64,000 nucleotides of DNA from Halorubrum coriense DSM 10284 (GTDB taxonomy: Archaea > Halobacteriota > Halobacteria > Halobacteriales > Haloferacaceae). Below, piece by piece: positions 50,951 to 58,054 of this stretch. The stretch spans positions 124,001 to 188,000 of the forward strand of contig NZ_AOJL01000026.1 in the NCBI RefSeq assembly GCF_000337035.1, given 5' to 3'. The notes beneath the pieces are model-generated. The model was given only the letters and a program-made list of their open reading frames with translations. It was not told the origin of the DNA and did no database searches. The position numbers and the translations under genes are program-made. Every line of letters begins with the position of its first letter. The first letter of the stretch is position 1.

Positions 50951-50974
50951 CCGTCGGCGTGCCAGCGCCGGCGG
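50951..50974 (-). promoter_or_regulatory. Conserved leader hairpin, copy 1
   Basis: On the transcribed minus strand arms CCGCCGGCG and CGCCGACGG enclose the loop CTGGCA (one C-A mismatch in the stem). The same stem, with loop GTGGGA, stands before the second leftward operon at 57667-57690, each time followed upstream by CAGAAA. It lies between promoter and start codon and could act as an RNA element or as a DNA operator. Confidence 0.5.
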
Positions 50975-51074
50975 GGTTTCTGCTCCCGCGAAGGCCAGGT
51001 CAACTAACCTTTCACACCCTCTCTACTAATAATTTGCTGTGCTGAATACAGGCTGTGGAGTACTCTTGTGAGTG

Positions 51075-51109
51075 TATTTATATTGGTGTGTAGCGTATAG
51101 CGTAACACC
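51075..51109 (+). promoter_or_regulatory. Promoter and candidate operator of the PhiH1-type repressor gene
   Basis: A TATA-like tatttatat at about 51075-51083 is followed by ggtgt (51085-51089), two direct copies of tagcgta (51091-51104) and acacc (51105-51109), an inverted repeat around the direct repeats. It lies directly before the ATG at 51119, so a bound repressor would block transcription. On the other strand an AT-rich taataatttgc at about 51029 may drive the leftward operon. Confidence 0.5.
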
Positions 51110-51118
51110 GGTATCACT

Positions 51119-51418
51119 ATGAGTTCCACAGTCGAAGCCAGCGTCGTGCCACGAGGACGCGCGGAGTGGATGCGCCCTGTCGATGAGGCTATTCTGGAGC
51201 ATCTGCGCTCGGAGGGGAACCTGACGCCTGACGCGCTCGAAAAGTTGGACGTCACCGTCTCGAACTACGCGAGCAACCGCCTCACGAAGCTCCGCAAATA
51301 CGGGCTCGTCGAGCGGGTTGTCCCGGGTGTCCGAGGCCTTTACCGCATCACTGACGCTGGCGAGGCGTTCCTCGACGAGGAGCTCGACGCCGCCGAGCTC
51401 GATCCGGTCAATTCCTGA
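51119..51418 (+). CDS. PhiH1-repressor-like winged-helix protein
   Basis: A 99-residue protein. PVDEAILEHLRSEGNLTPDA, SNYASNRLTKLRKYGLVERV and LYRITDAGEAFLDEEL form one winged helix as in the haloarchaeal phage PhiH1 repressor group. It is divergent from the PadR operon across a 216-nt control region and is probably the immunity/lysogeny-type repressor of the element, controlling both directions. Confidence 0.8.
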   Translation: MSSTVEASVVPRGRAEWMRPVDEAILEHLRSEGNLTPDALEKLDVTVSNYASNRLTKLRKYGLVERVVPGVRGLYRITDAGEAFLDEELDAAELDPVNS

Positions 51419-51424
51419 TACCAT

Positions 51425-51676
51425 TTACACCACCCGCAGGCCGGGCGCGGCCTTCTTCAACGCGGGGCCGAGCCAGCGCGGAGCCGACCGCCCGGGCGTT
51501 CTCTTCACCTGTCCATACTCGTCGAACGTGAGCGTCCACTCGTCGGTGCCGTGAGCGACCTCAACGGTCGTCTCGTCGTCGTGCTCGTTGATCGTGACGT
51601 CGACGGCAGCGTCGACGTCGAAGCCCAGTTCAGTCAGGTCAACTGTCTTCTGTGTCCGGTGTGCCTGCGGGGGCAT
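51425..51676 (-). CDS. Hypothetical small protein, convergent with the repressor
   Basis: An 83-residue protein: VDLTELGFDVDAAVDVTINE, TTVEVAHGTDEWTLTFDEYG, then a basic tail QVKRTPGRSAPRWLGPALKK. Acidic beta-rich body with basic tail suggests nucleic-acid or protein binding. No family recognised. Its promoter contains a motif shared with the orc1 promoter. Confidence 0.55.
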   Translation of the reverse strand: MPPQAHRTQKTVDLTELGFDVDAAVDVTINEHDDETTVEVAHGTDEWTLTFDEYGQVKRTPGRSAPRWLGPALKKAAPGLRVV

Positions 51677-51698
51677 ACCGCAGCCGACGGGTGGATGA

Positions 51699-51727
51699 AC
51701 GGTAAAAGGGGGCCGTACTTCCGGGGT
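51699..51727 (-). promoter_or_regulatory. Shared promoter motif, copy A
   Basis: On the minus strand ACCCCGGAAG (51718-51727), then three bases, GGC, CC, and CTTTTACC form a block that recurs before orc1 (54089-54118) as ACCCCGGAAG-N3-GGC-TCC-GCTTTATTACC. The T-rich part sits where the BRE/TATA should be. The ten-base core is identical. It probably marks co-regulated promoters. Confidence 0.45.
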
Positions 51728-51728
51728 C

Positions 51729-52499
51729 CTACGCTGTGATGGCTGCGCTCAGCATGTTGTCCCTTTGAGACCACGGGACTAACGAGTCGCTGTAGTTCCT
51801 CAATATCTTCTCAGAGTCATAGCCGAACTCACCCGATTCATCATCAATTACGGAGATGCGATTGACTTTATTTCCGTAGTGGCCCTGGATCTCAGTCCAT
51901 TTATACATCGTTCTTTGGGCCATTGTCTTAGCTGTGGAAGCGTCTTCAGCGTGGAGGGCCTGAATGTATGTTGGGCTTTCCTGACCCCTTACCCCGAAGT
52001 CAACACGGTGCTTTTCAGACGCGCCTTCGACTTCAGGATTGGTATCGTACCGGAATCCCAGTTCAGTGATGTACGTTCCAACATCAGCTCTGAAATCAGT
52101 CTGGGTGTACTGTCTTCTGGTGAAGGTGAGATGAGAGATTGACTGAACAGCCTGGCCCACCTCAAGAATTCTCTGGCCAAGCTCATCTGCGGAGGCAGTT
52201 GTCTTGACCTCTTGCTTCGCTTGGTCAAGGCTGTAGCGCTCTTGGATAGTGTTGACACGGTTAGCTCGACGCTCTTGATCCAGGTTGATGTTTGAGAGGT
52301 ACAGAAGTCCGTAGGTTTCGCCCTCATCAGTAATCGTGTACTGATCGCCGTTTTGAACAACCCACAGACGAATTGCGTCTCCATCCGATCGCTCAAGTGG
52401 GAGTGTAACACGGCAATCCTCACTGTCGGCTTCGATTGACATCCCTGTATCAAAGGCGTCAGTTAGCCGCGGTCGGATAAGTTCGCTACAGTTTGTCAT
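51729..52499 (-). CDS. DUF1828-domain protein
   Basis: A 256-residue protein. The N-terminal ~90 residues (IRPRLTDAFDTGMSIEADSE, RLWVVQNGDQYTITDEGETY, GLLYLSNINL) are DUF1828; the C-terminal part (YITELGFRYDTNPEVEGASE, KHRVDFGVRG, YIQALHAEDASTAKTMAQRT) resembles a DUF1829-like/PD-(D/E)XK-type half with D-x-G and a later Q-A. It is translationally coupled (ATGA) to the preceding DUF6978-like gene. Visibly lower G+C than neighbours. Such pairs occur on mobile DNA and may be toxin/antitoxin or defence units; this is inference. Confidence 0.65.
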   Translation of the reverse strand: MTNCSELIRPRLTDAFDTGMSIEADSEDCRVTLPLERSDGDAIRLWVVQNGDQYTITDEGETYGLLYLSNINLDQERRANRVNTIQERYSLDQAKQEVKTTASADELGQRILEVGQAVQSISHLTFTRRQYTQTDFRADVGTYITELGFRYDTNPEVEGASEKHRVDFGVRGQESPTYIQALHAEDASTAKTMAQRTMYKWTEIQGHYGNKVNRISVIDDESGEFGYDSEKILRNYSDSLVPWSQRDNMLSAAITA

Positions 52500-52912
52500 G
52501 CTTCAAGCCTGTCTTGACGTTGGTAGTCGCCTCTCAGCTCTATATTACATTCATTAAGAAAGTCCTGAAAGGCCTTATCAACATCGTCCGTTGCTACGTC
52601 ATCAACTGGATATGCGCAGTTGTCCTCATACTGCGGATGCCACTTGTGCTTGTGAGAGCCGTCGATCACTTCTCCATCTGGATTCCGATGTCGAGAATCA
52701 TCCCAGCGTCGGACAACTTTGGAGCTTTTGTATAGCAGGCAGAAGCCATATGACCGCCTTTTCCAAGCTTTCAGAGAGAGTATTGCTTCTGAGTCAAAAC
52801 AATATACCGTGGCCTCACCGATCAAGTTTGGTCCATCAGTCTCCCATATCCAGTCTTCTTCGATGATCTTCTTCATGTCGTAGAGTTCCTCGATTTCAGC
52901 TTGTGAGACCAT
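52496..52912 (-). CDS. DUF6978-like protein
   Basis: A 138-residue protein from the ATG at 52912 (an ATG at 52927 is also in frame). QAEIEELYDMKKIIEEDWIW, then SLKAWKRRSYGFCLLYKSSK, RRWDDSRHRNPDGEVIDGSH and KHKWHPQYEDNCAYPVDD match the pattern I know as DUF6978 (HxNPDG and HxH motifs). It is the first gene of the pair with the DUF1828 protein and is low in G+C. It likely binds nucleic acid or metal through the HRNPDG...HKHKWH cluster. Confidence 0.6.
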   Translation of the reverse strand: MVSQAEIEELYDMKKIIEEDWIWETDGPNLIGEATVYCFDSEAILSLKAWKRRSYGFCLLYKSSKVVRRWDDSRHRNPDGEVIDGSHKHKWHPQYEDNCAYPVDDVATDDVDKAFQDFLNECNIELRGDYQRQDRLEA

Positions 52913-52933
52913 GTAACCAGATATCACGATGAT

Positions 52934-52948
52934 TTAACCCCCGGTTAA
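52934..52948 (-). promoter_or_regulatory. Palindromic operator TTAACC-N3-GGTTAA
   Basis: A perfect six-base inverted repeat with three-base centre lies 22-36 nt upstream of the DUF6978-like ATG and overlaps an AT-rich TATA region (atataatt on the minus strand). The position is ideal for autorepression of the gene pair. Because it lies beside the orc1 gene, an origin-type element is an alternative. Confidence 0.5.
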
Positions 52949-52986
52949 TTATATTTTCGCACTCAATTATTCAAATCGAAAAACAA

Positions 52987-54063
52987 TCACTTAGTCATAC
53001 ATTTTAATTGGATTTGTTGTTCATCTATCCCTGTAAGAGGTGCTATAAGCTCACTATCTGTAGGTGCGTACAACCAACGGTGATCCAAGCGTTCACGCTC
53101 GACAAGGTCGTATGCCCGAAGTTTGTTGAGTTTGTTCCGCCGTGAGCGACGGCTAATCGGTGTGTACTCTCGGTTCGCGTAGACACCTTCTTTGATCTCC
53201 TCGTACTGCGCGTGTAGCTTCCGACCAGTCACTTGACTGCCCTCTCGGATCAACTCGTACAGCACGCGGTGATGAAACGGAAGCGACTGGAGATTCGCTT
53301 CACGGATGCTGGCACGAGCGCGCTCGTAGGCATCGTCGACGTCGGTATCATGAATCGATGTGTGTTCGCACTCATTGGCAATCTCGGCAGCCGCCCGGAG
53401 CGTCTGAATCCCTTCCCGGGCCACACCGGCGACGTCGTCGGCGATCGTCTCCAACTGCTTGCGTGAGACGGCGCCGTCGACGAGCCCAACACGAGCCCGG
53501 TCAGCAAGGATGTCCGCGAGCTCGTCGACGCCGAATCGACGTAGCTCGATGCGCCCACTGTGGAGGTACTGCCGAGTGTCAGCCTCTGCGCGGGCCAGCC
53601 AGTCATCTGGCTCGTGGCAGATCACGACGACCTCGACGCCGGGCACGGCAATCAGCTGCCCGACAGCTCCAGTGCCAGCAATGTCGTCGGCCTCGTCAAG
53701 GAGCACGAGGAGATCGTCTCCGACGAGCGTCTCTCGAAGCTTCCTGGGAAGCGTATCGTTCGGCGCGTTGTCGACGACGGACCCACCGGCGCCTCGTATC
53801 GCTTCCCGGAACAGCTCGCCAGTGGTCGTTCCGAGAGCCTGAATCCACGTCCAGTGCGTTCCGAACTCATGACTGAACTCCTCAAGAACGGTCCGGCCGA
53901 GAGCCGTCTTCCCGACACCACTCGGGCCGGCTAGCAGGGCACCCTGGTCGTGGTCGGTACGAGCGCGGTGGAGGAGGCGGATCAGCTCTTGGACCTGCGC
54001 TTCGCGGTGCCGAAGGTCTGGAGGAGGCGTCTCGTCGTCGAAGACCTCTGGACGACGTATCAT
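52987..54063 (-). CDS. Orc1/Cdc6-family replication initiator
   Basis: A 358-residue AAA+ protein. It has Walker A GPSGVGKTAL (residues 46-55), Walker B LLVLLDEADDIAG (about 118-130), a sensor-1 region VVVICHEPDDWL, sensor-2 type VAREGIQTLRAAAE, and a winged helix (FHHRVLYELIREGSQVTGRK to VERERLDHRWLYAP) at the C-terminus. It is somewhat short, like initiators of haloarchaeal plasmids and viruses. It probably starts replication of the element when excised. Its promoter has the shared ACCCCGGAAG motif. Confidence 0.85.
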   Translation of the reverse strand: MIRRPEVFDDETPPPDLRHREAQVQELIRLLHRARTDHDQGALLAGPSGVGKTALGRTVLEEFSHEFGTHWTWIQALGTTTGELFREAIRGAGGSVVDNAPNDTLPRKLRETLVGDDLLVLLDEADDIAGTGAVGQLIAVPGVEVVVICHEPDDWLARAEADTRQYLHSGRIELRRFGVDELADILADRARVGLVDGAVSRKQLETIADDVAGVAREGIQTLRAAAEIANECEHTSIHDTDVDDAYERARASIREANLQSLPFHHRVLYELIREGSQVTGRKLHAQYEEIKEGVYANREYTPISRRSRRNKLNKLRAYDLVERERLDHRWLYAPTDSELIAPLTGIDEQQIQLKCMTK

Positions 54064-54088
54064 GTTGATGACGGCTGACGCGAGCAGG

Positions 54089-54118
54089 GGTAATAAAGCG
54101 GAGCCTCGCTTCCGGGGT
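54089..54118 (-). promoter_or_regulatory. Shared promoter motif, copy B (orc1)
   Basis: On the minus strand the ten-base core ACCCCGGAAG (54109-54118) is followed by GGC and GCTTTATTACC, in the same order as copy A at 51699-51727. TTCC-N5-GGAA also makes this site a weak inverted repeat, so an Orc1 binding site is possible. Confidence 0.45.
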
Positions 54119-54186
54119 GGAACTAAAAGTAAATCAGAGCCACAATTGGCAGAGGTTTTACAACATCATCACACCACTGGGCTGTC

Positions 54187-55242
54187 ATGAGACGTCGAAA
54201 GGTGCTCGCGTTCACAGCAGGTGGTATTGCCCTCCCACTCGCCGGGTGTTCAGGGGACAGCGATAGCGGACCAGAGCCCACGGACAGCGACAGTAGCGAT
54301 GGATCGGACGGCGGTGATGGTAGTGACGGAAGCGACGAGTCCACAGACGAAAATGGGTCTGACGAGAGCGACGATTCTGACTCTGGGCCTGAGCAAGTCC
54401 AGGCTGCTGTCGGCGATCTCGTTGAGGGCGACCAGCTCCACCTCGTCGTTGAGGGGATTGAGCGGACTACAAGCCTCGGTCAGTTCTCCCAGCCGGACGC
54501 TGGCAACGAGTTTGTCGTCGTGTCGCTCGCGCTCAAAAACGTGAGCGACGACTACGTGTCGGTAAGCAACCTGCTCCAGACACGGCTTCGAGACGCTGAG
54601 GATTTCCAGTACGACCAGACGTTCGCCGGTGGCGGCGGGAATACGTTCAACGCCGGCCAGTTCGCACCTGGCGAGGTTGAGCGCGGGACGATCACCTTTG
54701 AGGTACCAGAGGATGCGTCCGGGCTCCAGTTGGTGTTCGACCTGGACGCCTCGATCATCGGCGGCATCGACCGGGCACGGATCAACCTCGGAGAGCAGGC
54801 AGACTCCGTTGCCGAGCTCGAGCAAGACCTCGGTATCGATGTGTACGGGACTGGCGAGGAGATTGGGTATCAAGATGTCGCCGTCACCGTCAACGGAACA
54901 CGAACCGAGTCATCCCTCGGCCAATACTCGCAGCCGGATGAGGGGAACGAGTTCGTTATCGTCGACATCAGCATCACCAACAATACCGGCGAAGAGCGAA
55001 GCTTCTCGACGATCCTCCAAATGATGCTCAAAGACGGCGAGGGGTACACGTATCAAGAGAGTTTGACAGCAACGTCTAGCCTCGATCGATCCTTCGACGA
55101 GGGGACGCCACTGAGCGACGGTGAGACACGACGTGGCGAACTTGCGTACGAACTCGCGGAGGGAACCGCACCGCTCTACTGGGTGTTTGAGTTCTCGGTG
55201 TTTGCGGGCGGCGATAAAACGTTCTGGGAGGTTCGAGGTTAG
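54187..55242 (+). CDS. Tat lipoprotein with two DUF4352-like domains
   Basis: A 351-residue protein. The signal RRRKVLAFTAGGIALPLAGC ends at Cys21; a Ser/Asp/Gly-rich linker runs to about 75. Two similar immunoglobulin-like halves follow, each with a SLGQ(F/Y)SQPD-GNEFV block: about 98-118 and 238-258. They match DUF4352 (TRF2-like) domains of secreted lipoproteins. The second domain has drifted. Such proteins often bind surface partners. It overlaps the leftward operon tail to tail (TTAG). Confidence 0.78.
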   Translation: MRRRKVLAFTAGGIALPLAGCSGDSDSGPEPTDSDSSDGSDGGDGSDGSDESTDENGSDESDDSDSGPEQVQAAVGDLVEGDQLHLVVEGIERTTSLGQFSQPDAGNEFVVVSLALKNVSDDYVSVSNLLQTRLRDAEDFQYDQTFAGGGGNTFNAGQFAPGEVERGTITFEVPEDASGLQLVFDLDASIIGGIDRARINLGEQADSVAELEQDLGIDVYGTGEEIGYQDVAVTVNGTRTESSLGQYSQPDEGNEFVIVDISITNNTGEERSFSTILQMMLKDGEGYTYQESLTATSSLDRSFDEGTPLSDGETRRGELAYELAEGTAPLYWVFEFSVFAGGDKTFWEVRG

Positions 55243-55526
55243 CAGTCGTCCAGCGTGTCGAACGCGTCGCCGGGATCGGCCGGCGACCGCCGAGAGGCGT
55301 CGCGCTGCGGACACGTCGGCTTGTGGACGAGTTCGTCGATGCTCGTCTGGTGGCCTCCAGGACCGTCGACGATCACCTGTGCGCCACAGTAGCGACACCG
55401 CATGAATTTGGTCTCAGTGATGGCGAACCCGTCGACGCTCGGCGGCGACCCACTCTCGACGAGTTCCCACTCAGTGTCGGGGTCGATTACCCTGCGGAAG
55501 GCGCTCATCTGGTCAGCCATCGTCAC
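55239..55526 (-). CDS. Small zinc-ribbon protein
   Basis: A 95-residue protein. The GTG at 55526 is preferred over an ATG at 55520 because it overlaps the upstream stop (GTGA), as elsewhere in this operon. FMRCRYCGAQVIVDGPGGHQ carries a CxxC pair, and HKPTCPQRDA supplies His/Cys for a metal site. It is the last gene of the six-gene operon. No function is recognised. Confidence 0.65.
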   Translation of the reverse strand: MTMADQMSAFRRVIDPDTEWELVESGSPPSVDGFAITETKFMRCRYCGAQVIVDGPGGHQTSIDELVHKPTCPQRDASRRSPADPGDAFDTLDDC

Positions 55527-56104
55527 GGGCCCTCCATGAGCGAGACGGCGGCGCGGTGCTCGCCCTCAACGACGAGTTCGTCTAGCTCCTCGCCACCACA
55601 GGGCACCCACGTCCGGCCGTCCCAGCGGTCGACGTGACGCTCGGCTTGGTGCGGCTTCCCCGGCGTACGTTCGTAGCGGACGCGCCGGCGCTCGCCCGAC
55701 TCGGCCTGGTACGCGATCGTCGGGAGGTTGCTATCGTCACCCTCATTTGAATCCTGGGGCGTACCGTAGAACGCGGTATCAAGGCACGCGATTTCATCTC
55801 CGCGCTCAACCTGCTCGCCGGCACGGTAGTCACGCAGGTCGGGCGCCCATCCGAGTTCCTGACACCACTGCGCGACTGCCCACCGAGCGACCTCGGTCTC
55901 GTCGCCGTCCCAGTTGCCATCGTACCGCTTCCCCTCGATGAGCAGCATCACGAGGTAGTCGATCGGGTTGTCGGCGGTCAGCTGCTCGCCGTCGACGACG
56001 AGCCGAATCGAACTCCGCTCGGCACTCGACGCCGGGATCTCGTCATTTTCCTCGGCCTGTCGGATCTGCTCGTTAACTGCGTTCGCGTGTTCGTTGTCAG
56101 TCAC
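55523..56104 (-). CDS. Hypothetical protein of the six-gene operon
   Basis: A 193-residue acidic protein with GTG start overlapping the preceding stop. The middle ADNPIDYLVMLLIEGKRYDG and VARWAVAQWCQELGWAPDLR are helical; the end (VRYERTPGKPHQAERHVDRW, DGRTWVPCGGEELDE) is beta-like. I do not recognise it. Confidence 0.6.
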   Translation of the reverse strand: MTDNEHANAVNEQIRQAEENDEIPASSAERSSIRLVVDGEQLTADNPIDYLVMLLIEGKRYDGNWDGDETEVARWAVAQWCQELGWAPDLRDYRAGEQVERGDEIACLDTAFYGTPQDSNEGDDSNLPTIAYQAESGERRRVRYERTPGKPHQAERHVDRWDGRTWVPCGGEELDELVVEGEHRAAVSLMEGP

Positions 56105-56469
56105 TGGTCGAACACCTCCGTCCGGCCGTCGGCCGTTGCGATACGCGGGCTCGCGGCGAGGTGCTGGCCCAGCTGGTCGTCGATCGCCGAGCGGTCGACC
56201 CAGCCCGGGATCGGTCGCTCGCCGCGCGCCAGCGCTACGCGGAGCCGGTGCTTACAGCCCTCGTCGGGTGCCCGGTGGAGCGCGTCCGGACAGTCGCAGG
56301 TGTCGGCGATCGCGTCGACGCGGTAGGTACCCGTCGGCGTGACGACGAGGAACTCCTCGTCGCGGAGGTCGTGGTCGAGCGAGTCGTCGATGACGGTCAT
56401 CGACTCGGTGAGGGCCTTGGCTGCGCGCGTGCTGAACTCCCCGGTCGGCGCGTCGGCGGCGCTAGACAT
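56101..56469 (-). CDS. SWIM-type zinc-finger protein
   Basis: A 122-residue protein. YRVDAIADTCDCPDALHRAP, then DEGCKHRLRVALARGE gives the C-x-C-x(n)-C-x-H signature of SWIM fingers, which bind DNA or partners. FLVVTPTGTY precedes it, as in many haloarchaeal small SWIM proteins. The ATG at 56469 overlaps the previous gene by 8 nt (ATGTCTAG). Confidence 0.75.
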   Translation of the reverse strand: MSSAADAPTGEFSTRAAKALTESMTVIDDSLDHDLRDEEFLVVTPTGTYRVDAIADTCDCPDALHRAPDEGCKHRLRVALARGERPIPGWVDRSAIDDQLGQHLAASPRIATADGRTEVFDQ

Positions 56470-56857
56470 CGCCAACCTCCATGTCGCCCCACGCCTGCTC
56501 CACGGGGAGATACATCAGCCGCGCGCTCGGGAAGTCGTAGGTCTTCCCGGGCTTGTGCGCGTTCTGGGGGTTGCCGTCGATGTACACGCACTCGTAGACG
56601 GCGTTTTCGACGTCGATTCCGGGCAGGTACGGGTGCGTCTTGTACGTCGCGAGGTCGTATCCCTCGGCCTCGTAGTGCGCCTCGAGGCTGTCGTACGTAC
56701 ACTTGCGAACGAACACGGCCTGCCGCGTGACGATGTCGATCGCGACGCCGCCCTCGACAGGCTCGGTCTGGACATCGTCGAGCGCGTTCGCGACGCGCTG
56801 CTCGTACGGGAGCTCGGCGTCGTCGAAGTCCGAGTCGATGGCGCCCTGCTCAGACAT
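56462..56857 (-). CDS. Hypothetical protein of the six-gene operon
   Basis: A 131-residue protein. It begins acidic and helical (LPYEQRVANALDDVQTEPVE) and becomes beta-rich (GGVAIDIVTRQAVFVRKCTY, YDLATYKTHPYLPGIDVENA). There is no recognised domain. Its start overlaps the preceding gene by 8 nt (ATGTCTGA). Confidence 0.6.
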   Translation of the reverse strand: MSEQGAIDSDFDDAELPYEQRVANALDDVQTEPVEGGVAIDIVTRQAVFVRKCTYDSLEAHYEAEGYDLATYKTHPYLPGIDVENAVYECVYIDGNPQNAHKPGKTYDFPSARLMYLPVEQAWGDMEVGDV

Positions 56858-57326
56858 TCTTGATCACCCCCTGACGCGTGAACAGCTCATCGACGTCCGG
56901 GAGCGTGTTGCCGTAGTCGACACCGGCGCGCTCGGCCGGGTTCGTGTTCCGAGCGAGCCACTGGCGGGCCTCCCACACGGCTTCACGGAGGTCGTCCTCG
57001 TCGTGGATGTCGGCCCACTCGCCGGCATCCTTCGCGACAAGCTCACACAGCTCGGCGAGTCGCTCGTACGACCGCTTCTCGATGGCGAACTTCACGTGGC
57101 CTGTCGCCTTGTCGAGGTTGCTGGCGGCGTCGTCGTATCCGTTCTCATCGTCGCGATGCGTACACGCCGCGTCGACGGTGCCGTACGCCGCGGCCATCTG
57201 TTGCAGCTGCTCGTCCTCACGGAACCGGTCGTGGATGACGTCGCCGAGCAGCGTGTCGAACGCATCGGCGAACTTTGACTCGAGGCGCGAGATCTCCTTC
57301 TCGGCGGTCCGGTTGAGGTCGCGCAT
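56850..57326 (-). CDS. Hypothetical helical protein of the six-gene operon
   Basis: A 158-residue, mostly helical acidic protein: MRDLNRTAEKEISRLESKFA, DAASNLDKATGHVKFAIEKR, LREAVWEARQWLARNTNPAE. It is coupled by TGATG to the first gene. No family is recognised. Helical bundles of this size in early virus operons are often host-takeover or replication accessory proteins, but that is only context. Confidence 0.6.
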   Translation of the reverse strand: MRDLNRTAEKEISRLESKFADAFDTLLGDVIHDRFREDEQLQQMAAAYGTVDAACTHRDDENGYDDAASNLDKATGHVKFAIEKRSYERLAELCELVAKDAGEWADIHDEDDLREAVWEARQWLARNTNPAERAGVDYGNTLPDVDELFTRQGVIKNV

Positions 57327-57643
57327 CAGAACGCACCTCCGAACACGTCGCGAGCGGTCATCTGCGTACGCTCCGCCCAGCCGACCTCACCGCCGATGAA
57401 CTCGTGGACGTACACGTCGACGGCGTTGCCCATCGCGACGTGCTCGCGAGTGGCGACCCACTCGGCGAGGTCCGACCGGCGTTCGCGAGCGCCGGTCTCA
57501 GTGTCGATACGGTGGACGACCGCAGCGTCGCGGTCGAAGTGGTGGACGTAGCCCTCGGCGTCGACGCCAAGCGACGTGTGCTGCGGGGCGAGGCGTGGTT
57601 GCGAGTCGGTACGGCTTTTGCCGCGTAGGTTATTAGCTGACAT
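57326..57643 (-). CDS. Hypothetical protein, first gene of the six-gene operon
   Basis: A 105-residue protein. RLAPQHTSLGVDAEGYVHHF, then HRIDTETGARERRSDLAEWV and VDVYVHEFIGGEVGWAERTQ suggest a small beta/alpha domain. It follows the leader hairpin at 57667-57690 and the four-box operator. No function is recognised. Confidence 0.6.
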   Translation of the reverse strand: MSANNLRGKSRTDSQPRLAPQHTSLGVDAEGYVHHFDRDAAVVHRIDTETGARERRSDLAEWVATREHVAMGNAVDVYVHEFIGGEVGWAERTQMTARDVFGGAF

Positions 57644-57666
57644 GCTGTCGTTAGTGGACAGCGCGG

Positions 57667-57690
57667 TCGTCGGCGTCCCACCGCCGGCGG
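57667..57690 (-). promoter_or_regulatory. Conserved leader hairpin, copy 2
   Basis: Minus-strand arms CCGCCGGCG and CGCCGACGA with loop GTGGGA match copy 1 at 50951-50974 in 21 of 23 core positions; the two changes are both in the loop. Next to it CAGA-AAG-TCTG can form a second small hairpin. It sits 24-47 nt before the first gene of the six-gene operon. Confidence 0.5.
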
Positions 57691-57726
57691 CCAGACTTTC
57701 TGACCGCGTCCCGCGCTTCCTACTTG

Positions 57727-57821
57727 TTAGTATATTTGCTAACTACTTATAGATTAGCATTTGCGCTAACTATTAGTATATGCGCTAAGTAACGCCCTGT
57801 AGAGGTTAGCAAATACTACAA
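57727..57821. promoter_or_regulatory. Four-copy palindromic operator in a divergent control region
   Basis: Three 16-bp palindromes with outer half-sites TTAG/CTAA lie at 57727-57742 (ttagtatatttgctaa), 57754-57769 (ttagcatttgcgctaa) and 57773-57788 (ttagtatatgcgctaa). A fourth, half-conserved copy is at 57806-57821 (ttagcaaatactacaa). They cover TATA-like stretches of both the leftward six-gene operon and the rightward pair. The spacing (27, 19, 33 bp) suggests co-operative binding by one dimeric repressor. Confidence 0.65.
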
Positions 57822-57844
57822 TGGACACGCACGGAACACGCGGT

Positions 57845-58054
57845 ATGGCGAAGACTCGCGCGCTCCTCACGGAAACGGAGCGCGAGCAGATTGCGGGTGA
57901 GCATGGCGACTCTCGAAGGTATCAGGCAACCTCCAGAGTCCGCGGCCGGATCCAGGAAGAGCTCGAAAGGGACGTGGAGGTCCTTGAGGAGCATCACCCG
58001 GACCTGCTTGAGGAGCTCCGCGGAGTCGTGTGCGAGGAAACCGATGATGAGTGA
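57845..58054 (+). CDS. Small helical haloarchaeal protein
   Basis: A 69-residue protein from the ATG at 57845; the in-frame ATG at 57821 would add eight residues and start inside operator box four. MAKTRALLTETEREQIAGEH and GRIQEELERDVEVLEEHHPD, ending VVCEE, match a small protein I have seen repeatedly on haloarchaeal chromosomes and viruses, without known function. It may be DNA-binding. It overlaps the next gene by about 8 nt. Confidence 0.65.
   Translation: MAKTRALLTETEREQIAGEHGDSRRYQATSRVRGRIQEELERDVEVLEEHHPDLLEELRGVVCEETDDE

Noticed and set aside
54187-54420. Second permuted binding protein suspected because of a similar signal and linker
   Set aside because: The following domains are DUF4352-like repeats in normal order, not a periplasmic-binding fold.
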